Source: Lachnospiraceae bacterium
GTDB taxonomy: Bacteria > Bacillota > Clostridia > Lachnospirales > Lachnospiraceae
NCBI GenBank assembly: GCA_910575775.1
Contig: CAJTEY010000001.1
Span: 310,001-374,000 of the forward strand
Reading direction: 5' to 3'
Length of the DNA stretch: 64,000 nt
Program-made: the position numbers and the translations under genes
The notes under the pieces: generated by a model
Databases searched by the model: none
The model's input: only the letters and a program-made list of their open reading frames with translations
What the model was told of the DNA's origin: nothing
Shown: positions 26,358-34,618 of the stretch, one piece after another
Layout: every line of letters begins with the position of its first letter
Position numbering within the stretch: the stretch's first letter is position 1

Positions 26358-27217
26358 ATTCTCACCTTAATCTGCTCCAGATACGCCGTATGCCCCGCCG
26401 CACGGTTTGCCTCCTCGGTGACAAGATCATGCTTGGCCAGCTTCCTCTTGCCGGGGGATCGTGTCACAAACCACTCATACTCCATATCCAGATTGCCGAT
26501 GTCAAGTACGCGGTACCCCCGGCCAAACAGATCCACCGCCAGAAACTTCGCGGCCACACCTACCGACAATAAAAACAGCCTGTCCTTATCGTAGGCCGTG
26601 CAGGCGTCCAAAATGGCGGGAATCGCTCCGTAAGCATTGCTGGGAGGGCAGATGATACGCTCTACGCTGCGCGCCGTGTCAAGCAGGTCGTTGCCAACCC
26701 CGTTGTGCGTTTTCTCCCCCTCCACAACAACAACGTCTCTATTTTCCCATATTTTTCTGATTTTAGCAAACTGTGTGCCGCAGCCGCTGCGATCGGCGGC
26801 ATAATAATAGCAGCGGGAAACAAAAGTACTGTAATATACCCTGTCGGGATTGCAGTATCTCTCATAAGTTTTTCTGCAAAACAGCAGATGATCCCTCCAG
26901 AACTGCCGGCTTTCCCTGTGATGATCGGAAAGGGTTTCAAAAATATCCGGTATCGTCACGATCAGATCGTCATGGGGATAGGCCAAAATCCCGGCAAGTC
27001 CTTCCGCGATCTCCGGGGATGCCTTCTGCAGCATCAGGTCGACGCCCTTTATCATCACGATCTCCCCGTCCCCGAATCGGACCATGCTCTTTTCGGTATT
27101 TAAAAGAACATCGATGGTTTCATCGATGGTGTGCACCTGTATTCGGTTATGCAGGATGCCCTTTTCATAGAGAAAATAGGCAATCGCCGCCAAAATATCT
27201 TTTATTTTCTGCTTCAT
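26354..27217 (-). CDS. GT-D fold glycosyltransferase (DUF1792)
   Basis: 287 residues. MVRFGDGEIVMIKGVD near residue 45, followed by DLIVTIPDIF, and later DVVVVEGEKTHNGVGNDLLD, is the DUF1792 signature. The founding member, in Streptococcus (DUF1792 of a serine-rich adhesin glycosylation locus), transfers glucose onto an O-linked glycan using an atypical metal site, so a glycan-elongation job is likely. A hydrophobic N-terminus (IKDILAAIAYFLYEKG) may only be an amphipathic helix. The gene is flanked by a GT4 gene 41 nt upstream and overlaps the serine-acetyltransferase-like gene by 4 nt. The donor sugar is not determined. Confidence 0.88.
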   Translation of the reverse strand: MKQKIKDILAAIAYFLYEKGILHNRIQVHTIDETIDVLLNTEKSMVRFGDGEIVMIKGVDLMLQKASPEIAEGLAGILAYPHDDLIVTIPDIFETLSDHHRESRQFWRDHLLFCRKTYERYCNPDRVYYSTFVSRCYYYAADRSGCGTQFAKIRKIWENRDVVVVEGEKTHNGVGNDLLDTARSVERIICPPSNAYGAIPAILDACTAYDKDRLFLLSVGVAAKFLAVDLFGRGYRVLDIGNLDMEYEWFVTRSPGKRKLAKHDLVTEEANRAAGHTAYLEQIKVRI

Positions 27218-27258
27218 ATCTTTTCCTGACCGCCTTGGAGTCCGTGCCCTGTCACCGC

Positions 27259-28407
27259 TCAGCGCAGGTGTCCCTGCACGATTCGCTCCCGCATGCCCAT
27301 GATGGTATCAAAATACTTGTCAAAATTATACTTTTCCACTACCGCACGGTAACCTGCCGCCCCCATAGACAACATCCGCTCCCGGTCTGACAGCATGGCA
27401 TCCAGCTTCCCGGACAGATCCGCCTCGTCGCAGTCCCGGAACCAATACCCTGTCACGCCGTTTTCCACATAACAGGACGTGCCGTTGGTGTCGCTGCTGA
27501 TCACCGGCAGGGAATAGCTCATAGCCTCCAGCTGCGACACCGATGCCATCTCCAGAGTACTCGGAATCACATACAGGTCCGCCGCCAGATACTCTTTCTC
27601 CATGTCACGCTTCGCCACATTTGTTTTCACCGTAACCAGATTTTCCATGTGGCGCTCCCTCACATAAGCATTTACCTGCTCACAGTATGCCTTCTGAAAC
27701 CGATTCGTCGCCTCTCCCACAAGCGTCACATGTATGTCATATTTATCCCGAAGCTTCTCTGCCGCCCGCAAAAGCTCCAGATGGTGCTTTCTGATCTCAT
27801 ACTTGCCTATGCAGAGGATATGTACCCTGCCGTCTGCGAAATAAGTGCGCTCTTTGGGCGCTCTGCGCGGATTGACCACAAAGGGCACAAAATAATCGTT
27901 CTCCCGCACGGTCGTACCCGGCTTTTTTTCACCCATCACGGGCGTCATGCGGAGTGCCGGTGTCATGCGGTCCACCAGCCGGTGCGCCAGATCCGTCTTT
28001 GCAGGCTCCGACCAGAGCGGATTCTGGTTGTAGAGAATACAAGGATACCCCTTCTTCCTGCAAATATGATATGCCGCCATGGAATAAACCGAGCGTTCCC
28101 GCAAAATAACCAGATCCGGTTCAAATCCGCAGATCAGTTTTTTCAGTTTCCCAAGGGGCGGAAATCCATGCTGTATTTTAAACACAATGGCTGTCGGATC
28201 TTTCCTGTGAATTACCTTTACATAGAAAAAATCAATGAGTTTGTAAAGTTTCGAATACCCCAGCACAATGGGCGTCACACAGGAATAGTCCTCGATGATG
28301 GCCGCATAGTGGCTGATAAATCGCACCTCATGCCCCAGCTGCGTCAGTCCCTGCATGATATCCATCTGGTTGGTGTGGTAGCGCGGTGCCACATATAAAA
28401 ATTTCAT
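27259..28407 (-). CDS. Glycosyltransferase family 4
   Basis: About 382 residues. MKFLYVAPRYHTNQMDIMQG is the N-terminal strand-loop. The C-terminal donor domain holds RVHILCIGKYEIRKHHLELL, HVTLVGEATNRFQKAYCEQV and VIPSTLEMASVSQLEAMSYS, the last carrying the E-x7-E-like pair (E in LEMA and in LEAM). ATG 28407 has GGAGG five nt upstream; the longer reading from a TTG at 28419 would place the start inside that ribosome site. The following gene is GT-D and the preceding one is a radical SAM protein. Specificity unknown. Confidence 0.88.
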   Translation of the reverse strand: MKFLYVAPRYHTNQMDIMQGLTQLGHEVRFISHYAAIIEDYSCVTPIVLGYSKLYKLIDFFYVKVIHRKDPTAIVFKIQHGFPPLGKLKKLICGFEPDLVILRERSVYSMAAYHICRKKGYPCILYNQNPLWSEPAKTDLAHRLVDRMTPALRMTPVMGEKKPGTTVRENDYFVPFVVNPRRAPKERTYFADGRVHILCIGKYEIRKHHLELLRAAEKLRDKYDIHVTLVGEATNRFQKAYCEQVNAYVRERHMENLVTVKTNVAKRDMEKEYLAADLYVIPSTLEMASVSQLEAMSYSLPVISSDTNGTSCYVENGVTGYWFRDCDEADLSGKLDAMLSDRERMLSMGAAGYRAVVEKYNFDKYFDTIMGMRERIVQGHLR

Positions 28408-28452
28408 GCCATCCTCCAAAATTTATCTCTTCATCAGACGCTTTCTCCATCT

Positions 28453-29460
28453 CTATTTCCGCCCGATATATTTATTCTCTTTCAGACTGTACTTCCCGCC
28501 CTTTAAGAATTTATGCCGGATCACCCACCAGCCGGGCACCCAGATATACTTATGCATGGCCGGGGACGCGGAACCGATCATCCAGCAGTTCCTGTCGCAT
28601 TTCCTCGTACACGCCCTTACTTTCTCCGCCTGCTCAGAGTTCCAAAGCTCGTCCCACGACTGCTCTCTGAGATTTCCCATGACCGCCTTCTTCTCCATCC
28701 CGTTACAGGGAATCACATCGCAGAAAGGGTCGATAAAGAAGGCATTTTTCGACATATCACAGGGCAGCAGGCGTTTGTTGCCGTATATATAGTTGATCAG
28801 TCCGTGATTAAAATAAGCGCGGAACCATTTTTTGGGCGACCGGCTCTTTAACAGCTCGTTGATCAGCTTCTCAAAATTCTGCGCCACCTTATATTTGTCA
28901 TCAATCTTATTGTCCGTCTTTCGGAAATAAAAAGAATTGTGCAGAGTCGCCGTGGCAAACTCCATCCCCATATCGTTGGCGATATGGTAGAGCGGCACCA
29001 GATCCTCACAGTTCATGTCCTGCACTGTCATGCCAAACCCCACATCGGGATGCCCCATCTCCACCAGTGTCTTGAGCGTCTTATAACCTCTGTTAAAACC
29101 GTCGGGAATCCCCCGGATTTTATCATTCGTCTCCTGCAGTCCCTCGATGCTGATGCGGATTCCCACCTTCGGAAACTCCCTGCAGAGCGCAATAATGCGG
29201 TCCGTGAAATAGCCGTTAGTAGATATGACAATCCTGTCAGATTTCTTGTACAGCTCACGCACGATATCCGGGATATCCTGTCTGATAAAGGGCTCCCCGC
29301 CCGTGATGTTCGTAAACGCCATCTCCGGCAGCTTTTTGATATCCTCCAGCGTGATCTCCTCCTCCGGCCTGGTCGGATCCCGAAAGCAGTCGCACATGTT
29401 ACATCTCGCGTTACATCTGTAGGTCACTATAACCGTGCCATATAACGTTCGTCTGGACAT
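28453..29460 (-). CDS. Radical SAM protein with SPASM-type C-terminus
   Basis: 335 residues. VTYRCNARCNMCDCF gives the CxxxCxxC iron-sulphur/SAM site near residue 15; NITGGEPFIRQDI is the SAM-binding GGEP motif; RISIEGLQETNDKIRG is the middle barrel. The C-terminal part has further cysteines (LLPCDMSKNAFFIDPFC, VIPCNG and CTRKCDRNCW), as in SPASM/twitch auxiliary-cluster proteins. Radical SAM enzymes in glycan loci act as epimerases or dehydratases, or modify peptides. No peptide substrate gene is seen nearby, so a carbohydrate modification is more likely, but this is a guess. It lies 45 nt from the GT4 gene downstream. Confidence 0.88.
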   Translation of the reverse strand: MSRRTLYGTVIVTYRCNARCNMCDCFRDPTRPEEEITLEDIKKLPEMAFTNITGGEPFIRQDIPDIVRELYKKSDRIVISTNGYFTDRIIALCREFPKVGIRISIEGLQETNDKIRGIPDGFNRGYKTLKTLVEMGHPDVGFGMTVQDMNCEDLVPLYHIANDMGMEFATATLHNSFYFRKTDNKIDDKYKVAQNFEKLINELLKSRSPKKWFRAYFNHGLINYIYGNKRLLPCDMSKNAFFIDPFCDVIPCNGMEKKAVMGNLREQSWDELWNSEQAEKVRACTRKCDRNCWMIGSASPAMHKYIWVPGWWVIRHKFLKGGKYSLKENKYIGRK

Positions 29461-29500
29461 TTTATCATTTCTCCTGTCTTATAGGCTGCCCGGATGGAAA

Positions 29501-30757
29501 TTACTTTCCATCCGGACTCCCATGATATACATTCCTCACTATTTTATCACAATATTCCCCAATTGTATCAAATTTTATATTTTTACAGTTTTCGCTGTAC
29601 TTCCGGCAAAGCTCCGGCTGCTCCCACAATTCCCTGATGTGTGCGGTCAGTTCCTCCGTGTCCCCTCCCCGGAAAAGATCCCCGGTCCTGCCTGCCTGCA
29701 CCAGCTCAGGCGCGCCGCCAAGATCCGAGACCAGCACGGGCGTACCGTACATCTGGGATTCCATCACGGAAAACGGACAGTTCTCATACCACTCGGACGG
29801 GTAAACGGAAAACCGCGCCCCTGCAATCAGTCTGTGCAGGGCCTCCCCTGTCACAAATCCTCTGTTCTCCACATTTTTGACCCTCGATACCTGTTCTTCA
29901 AACGGCCCGGATCCGGCGAAAACAAAGGGAATGTCCGGCAGGGCTTCACAGGCTTCCAGCAGCGTACCGATCCCCTTCTCCTCGGAAAAACGCCCGAAGT
30001 AGAGCACATAATCCGATGCCGTGCCGCCCCGTTTTTCCGTTCCTGTCGGTTGTGCAACGCCCGGCTTTCCCTCCGCCGTCCGTTCCACGAAGTTTCGCAT
30101 CATCACCGTCTTCTCCTCCAAAAGGGGATTGGTGTCGAGCTGTCTTTTCATAAACTCACTGGGACAGATGATGACGTCAACCATGCCGTATGTCTGCCGC
30201 CGCATATAAAACCTGGCTTCCACCGTCCCGAGCAGGCTTTTTATGCGCGAGTTGTGAATGCACCTGTTTTTACTGCATGCTCCAAAGCATCCGCCCCTGC
30301 AGTCGAAACAGATCCTGCCCGTGGCGGGAATGCGCATCATATGGTTGGGACACACCCACTGGTAATCGTGGGCCGTGTACACAAGCTTTATCCTGCGGCC
30401 GGTCTTTTTTTCGTAGGCGCGCACCGCGTAAATCACGGAGGGCGTGAGCTGGAAATTGATGTTATTGAGATGCACCACATCCGGGTTCATGTCCTTTAGC
30501 ACCCTGCTGATCCTGCGTTTCGCCTCAAAGGAGTAGATGATTTTAAAGGGATAAACGAGCTTTTGCAGCTTTCCCGTATGGAAATCCATGTCGGACGTAT
30601 AGGATCCGGCCCGGTTGCCCACAATCCGCCCCTCATGCTCCATACCGAAATACTGTACGTCGTGTCCCCTCTTCTGTAATTCTTCCCCCAGCTTGAAAAT
30701 ATAAGTCTCCGATCCGCCGTTTGGATGCAAAAATTTATTCACCATCAGTATTTTCAT
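29501..30757 (-). CDS. Glycosyltransferase family 4
   Basis: About 418 residues. VNKFLHPNGGSETYIFKLGE near the N-terminus is the acceptor-side G-G-S-E loop; a cysteine-rich segment follows (CFDCRGGCFGACSKNRC), seen in a subset of GT4 enzymes of Clostridia and Bacteroidetes. YVLYFGRFSEEKGIGTLLEA and SEWYENCPFSVMESQMYGTP with the paired acidic residues are the donor domain. ATG 30757 has GGGAG 8 nt upstream; the longer form starting at a GTG (30772) would overlap the CotH-like stop. Seven nt separate it from that stop codon's first base. Sugar unknown. Confidence 0.88.
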   Translation of the reverse strand: MKILMVNKFLHPNGGSETYIFKLGEELQKRGHDVQYFGMEHEGRIVGNRAGSYTSDMDFHTGKLQKLVYPFKIIYSFEAKRRISRVLKDMNPDVVHLNNINFQLTPSVIYAVRAYEKKTGRRIKLVYTAHDYQWVCPNHMMRIPATGRICFDCRGGCFGACSKNRCIHNSRIKSLLGTVEARFYMRRQTYGMVDVIICPSEFMKRQLDTNPLLEEKTVMMRNFVERTAEGKPGVAQPTGTEKRGGTASDYVLYFGRFSEEKGIGTLLEACEALPDIPFVFAGSGPFEEQVSRVKNVENRGFVTGEALHRLIAGARFSVYPSEWYENCPFSVMESQMYGTPVLVSDLGGAPELVQAGRTGDLFRGGDTEELTAHIRELWEQPELCRKYSENCKNIKFDTIGEYCDKIVRNVYHGSPDGK

Positions 30758-30762
30758 TTGTT

Positions 30763-32631
30763 TTACTCCCACTTTGCATTATACAGTTCCATATCCTCAT
30801 AAATGGGAATATAACTGCTGTAAGACTCCCCGCACCGCCTGTACGTCCATCCCTGATACACGCCGCTGTCATAATCCGGCGTGTAAGTGAGCGCTTCCCC
30901 GTCAGGAATCTGTATCTGCTCCACCACACCCTCATAGACCGAAAACGTCACCTGATGCATTTCCCCGTCCGCCGGCGCGGCAAAAGCCTCGTGGGACACA
31001 CCCCATCTGGCGCACAGGCAGTTCAGCCGGTTTGCAATAAAATATTTCGTATACTTGACACTCGCGTCATAATTTACATACCGCAGCAGATCATCCCCGG
31101 AAGTCCGCACACTTTCCCATCTGGCTTCATCCATCGCCACGGAGGCTCTGATCCGCTCCGCATATCTGTCAATACCCGTGCTTAACAGTTTTTCAAAAAA
31201 GGGCAGAACTCCCGTATACTCCTCCACAATGCGCGCATACAGTTCAGGCGTCTCATAAAGCTTCTGATACCAGTTGATGGCGATTGCCAGACGCTCATTG
31301 TTGTTCACAACGGTCTCCCCGTAATTCACATAAAAGCTGTCGCTGCCGTCTTCGCCAAACGCCCGGTCATAATCCCATGCCGGGCCGGAGTACAGCTTTT
31401 CATCTCCTTTGTCCTTATAGAAATACATGCTGGTAGAGCCCGTATCCATCTCCAGCGCAATCTCATCCACCAGAAACCGTTTTGCAAAGCTGGCAAGATC
31501 CAGCTTTTCCCAGACTGCGGAGTCCCCATTCTGCACCAGCGCGTCAATCGTTTCCACATAGCCCTGTATATAATCCACCTGCTCCTTCGATGCATGCTGC
31601 GGCGCATTGATGGTAAAGTGGTCCCCCCTGGAAAGACAAAAACCGCTCTCCTCCGCTTCCCAATGCTTCGGATGGTCTTTCTCGATCAGATAACCGCCGT
31701 CCACATCCGCCCCGTCCTCCAGAAGGAATCCCTTATTGTCTTCCTCCTCGTAGCGCTGCGCCGTCCCCTCTTCTATGGAAGCATTTTTTTGTCTATTACC
31801 CTTTTCTATGTCATTTATATCAACACGGCCTGAACCCACGGTAATGGATTCTGCCAAAAGATAAATGCCCCGGTATTCCCCGTTCAGATACAGGTCTATC
31901 CAGGTTCCCTGGGGGCTGTAGGAAAGGCCAAGCTCCTGTGCCAGATCCATCGCAAGTTTATCCCCCAGCCTGCTGCCCTCATTCCACAGCGCCAGAAGCC
32001 GCCACCTGTCACTCTTTCTCAGGCCACAGAGAGGCTGATCCTCCTTCAATTTCAGCGAATACGGCTTTTTCTCATATTCCCATGTAGAATTTCCCCTGCC
32101 GGATATCCGCAGCAGCTCATCCTGATATTCCGTGACACCGTCCGCCTGCAGGACGCAGATCTTCCCCGTCTCCTCGTTCTCTTTATCCTCGTGCAGATAC
32201 TCCATACCTCCGCTTGCGGTGTCAATAAACAGGGCCGGAATGTCCGCCGATGCCATCACGGCAGCCTCGCAGGCAAAGGATCCGCCGGAATCATCGGTAA
32301 TCTGAAGCGCGTAAGTGCGGCCCTCCTCCCATGTAAAGCGGTCTCCCTCCTGGTAAAGCTTTCCGTCTATCCTCACACTGCTTCCACCCGTATCGCCCAG
32401 ACGAATTTTATGGCTGCTGACACAGGATGGCAGGAAAAAATATCCCGCCGCCGTTTCTTCATCCATCCACAGAAGCACGCGGTTTTCGCTCTGAGCCGTG
32501 CGGACGCTGATACATGGCTGTCCGTTCTCCACCATGAGCTGGACATGATCTATTCTCATAAAGTACAGACAGCATACCGCCGCCACAACTGCCACGGCAA
32601 GCAAAATGCCCATGTAAGTCCTCTTGCGCAT
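30763..32631 (-). CDS. CotH-like kinase-family protein, membrane anchored
   Basis: About 622 residues, paralogous to the protein at 19247-21166. Hydrophobic N-terminal anchor (MGILLAVAVVAAVCCLYF, about residues 7-24), a beta-rich outer region, and the CotH core: LLRISGRGNSTWEYEKKPYS at 175-193, TWIDLYLNGEYRGIYLLAES at 244-263, and the putative active site EMDTGSTSMYFYKDK with D397 followed by PAWDYDRAFG with D420 and D422. This copy therefore keeps all the acidic residues that CotH kinases need, unlike the other. Its ATG overlaps the stop of the WecG-GT4 gene as TGATG, with AAGGAG upstream. Phosphorylation of a wall or coat component is possible but unproven. Confidence 0.87.
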   Translation of the reverse strand: MRKRTYMGILLAVAVVAAVCCLYFMRIDHVQLMVENGQPCISVRTAQSENRVLLWMDEETAAGYFFLPSCVSSHKIRLGDTGGSSVRIDGKLYQEGDRFTWEEGRTYALQITDDSGGSFACEAAVMASADIPALFIDTASGGMEYLHEDKENEETGKICVLQADGVTEYQDELLRISGRGNSTWEYEKKPYSLKLKEDQPLCGLRKSDRWRLLALWNEGSRLGDKLAMDLAQELGLSYSPQGTWIDLYLNGEYRGIYLLAESITVGSGRVDINDIEKGNRQKNASIEEGTAQRYEEEDNKGFLLEDGADVDGGYLIEKDHPKHWEAEESGFCLSRGDHFTINAPQHASKEQVDYIQGYVETIDALVQNGDSAVWEKLDLASFAKRFLVDEIALEMDTGSTSMYFYKDKGDEKLYSGPAWDYDRAFGEDGSDSFYVNYGETVVNNNERLAIAINWYQKLYETPELYARIVEEYTGVLPFFEKLLSTGIDRYAERIRASVAMDEARWESVRTSGDDLLRYVNYDASVKYTKYFIANRLNCLCARWGVSHEAFAAPADGEMHQVTFSVYEGVVEQIQIPDGEALTYTPDYDSGVYQGWTYRRCGESYSSYIPIYEDMELYNAKWE

Positions 32632-34553
32632 CAAACGATCTCCTTTTTCCCCGCCGCCTTTTCATAAACGGCCAAAGTACGGCCCGTCACATCGTCCCAA
32701 TTATGCTTTCCGCATATATAGTCCACACCCTCTTCCCCCATGCGGCGCACCTCGTCGGGATGTTCCAGCATCCAGGCAAGCTGTCTTTTCAAGTCCTTCA
32801 CATCGCCTCTCCTGAAGGTCAGGGCCTTATCCTCCACCACTTCCGTATTCTCACGGATATCGCTGACCAGACAGCAGTCCCCGTAGCTCATGGCCTCAAG
32901 CAGCGTAAGCGCCATACCTTCCACGTCGCTTGGCAGCACAAAAGCGTAGGCGTTGGCATACAGTTCCTCCAGAACCTGTCCCTGCACAAAATCGGTCATC
33001 AGGATTCTCTCATCTTCCGCCGCCATTCGGTGAATCTGTTCCATATAACCGTAAGCCTGGGAACTGCCCCCGGCAATTACCAGTTTTTTGTCTGTTTCCA
33101 GCCCGGAAAATGCCTCGATCAGATAGTGCAGCCCCTTCTCCGGCACGATCCGCGCCAGAAACAGGAAATAGCCATCCTTTTTCAGACCGTATTTTTCACC
33201 GATCACCGTCTGTCCCTGGGATGCCGGCCTGGTAATCCCATTGGGAATATAGGTCGTCTCTCTGTTGTATGTTTCCTTGAAATACTGCTTTACGTTTTCC
33301 GACAGCACAATCACTTCATCCGCATATTTCGCTGCCATACGCTCACCGAACTTGATCACAAAAGAGGCAAAATTTCCCCACTTCGCCCGCTGCCAGTCAA
33401 GGCCGTGAACCGTCACCACAATTTTTCTTTTCAGAAAATGCGGCAGCCAAAGCATGGCGCATGGCCCTTCCGCATGATAGTGGATTACGTCATAGCGGTG
33501 GAAAAGCGCCATAATCGTTGCAAAAAAGGAATAGACGATGGCGTTTAGGCTGCTCCGCCTGAACGTGGGCACAATATAGACGCGGACACCCTTGTAAAAT
33601 TTCCTGCCCTTCCATCCATATTCCTGATCGTACTTTTTCCCGGAAACGTGATGGCCAAAGCGATTGTAAGCGTCAATCCGATGCCCCAGCGCCGCCATGC
33701 GCACGGAGAGTTCCTCCACCACCACTTCCACGCCGCCCTCCCTGGAAGGGATCCGCTTGTGGCCGATCATGGCAACGCGCATCCCTTGTCTGCGTGCACG
33801 CCTGAACACCTTTCCCTCCCTGATAACGTAGTATACAAAAGCGAAATTCGTATTCAGATACCGGGGCAGCATCCGCTTCGGATCTTTCAGAATACGAAAC
33901 ACCCACTCCAGACAGAGCTTCTGCATCCACATAGGCGCGCGTTTGGTCGTGCCTGCCGTGAAATCAAAGGCCGCGCCCACGCCCAGCATCAGCGCCTTTA
34001 CCCTGTGGCGGTGCTCATACATCCACCACTCCTGTTTCGGCGCACCAAGGGCCACCCACACAAAATCCGCGCCGCTGTCATTGATCCTTCTGACAATCTC
34101 CTCGTCCTCTTCCCCGGTCAGTTCCCGGAAGGGAGGTGAATACATGCCTGCGATCTGCAGCTTCGGGAAACGTCTCAGCAGGGCAGCCCGCAGCGCCTCC
34201 AGCGTAGTTTCCGTACTGCCGTAAAAATAATGGCGATATCCCGCCTTCTGTGACAAGTCCAGAATCGCCGGCATCAAATCCGGCCCCGGCACCCTCCTTG
34301 CCTCCGAAAATCCTCTTTTCCTGCTTACGATAGAGAGAGGCTGTCCGTCGGGAAGGGCCATAGCCCCGCTGTTCTGCACATGGCGGTACGCCTTATCCCG
34401 GTAAGCCGTCACGGTAGTATGCACATTGGAGACACAGATGTAATCCCCCTTTAATTCCTCCAAATTGTCCGTGATGTAGGAGATAGTGTCCTCCATGTTC
34501 GTGACGTTGATGTTTGTTCCCAGAATTTTACAGTAAGTCAGCTTTTCCTTCAT
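32631..34553 (-). CDS. WecG/TagA-CpsF transferase fused to GT4 glycosyltransferase
   Basis: About 640 residues in two catalytic domains. Residues 1-235 are a TagA/WecG/CpsF (GT26) domain: ILGTNINVTNMEDTISYI, ALPDGQPLSIVSR, VWVALGAPKQEWWMYEHRHR and GVGAAFDFTAGTTKRAP. Such enzymes add ManNAc or ManNAcA to a lipid-linked sugar. Residues from about 260 are a GT4: MRVAMIGHKRIPSREGGVEV, VHYHAEGPC-like loop, GYFLFLARIVPEKGLHYLIE and LPSDVEGMALTLLEAMSYGD. The start is set at ATG 34553, with GAGGA spaced 5-6 nt; the in-frame codons further up (to 34607) are not conserved. With WecB/WecC in the window, ManNAcA is a natural donor. A fusion of these two families is uncommon. Confidence 0.9.
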   Translation of the reverse strand: MKEKLTYCKILGTNINVTNMEDTISYITDNLEELKGDYICVSNVHTTVTAYRDKAYRHVQNSGAMALPDGQPLSIVSRKRGFSEARRVPGPDLMPAILDLSQKAGYRHYFYGSTETTLEALRAALLRRFPKLQIAGMYSPPFRELTGEEDEEIVRRINDSGADFVWVALGAPKQEWWMYEHRHRVKALMLGVGAAFDFTAGTTKRAPMWMQKLCLEWVFRILKDPKRMLPRYLNTNFAFVYYVIREGKVFRRARRQGMRVAMIGHKRIPSREGGVEVVVEELSVRMAALGHRIDAYNRFGHHVSGKKYDQEYGWKGRKFYKGVRVYIVPTFRRSSLNAIVYSFFATIMALFHRYDVIHYHAEGPCAMLWLPHFLKRKIVVTVHGLDWQRAKWGNFASFVIKFGERMAAKYADEVIVLSENVKQYFKETYNRETTYIPNGITRPASQGQTVIGEKYGLKKDGYFLFLARIVPEKGLHYLIEAFSGLETDKKLVIAGGSSQAYGYMEQIHRMAAEDERILMTDFVQGQVLEELYANAYAFVLPSDVEGMALTLLEAMSYGDCCLVSDIRENTEVVEDKALTFRRGDVKDLKRQLAWMLEHPDEVRRMGEEGVDYICGKHNWDDVTGRTLAVYEKAAGKKEIV

Positions 34554-34618
34554 CTGATTCCTCATTTCGCTCTGCTGTTCTCTCTTTCGCGGCAGATTAT
34601 ATCCCACATTTACCGGAT

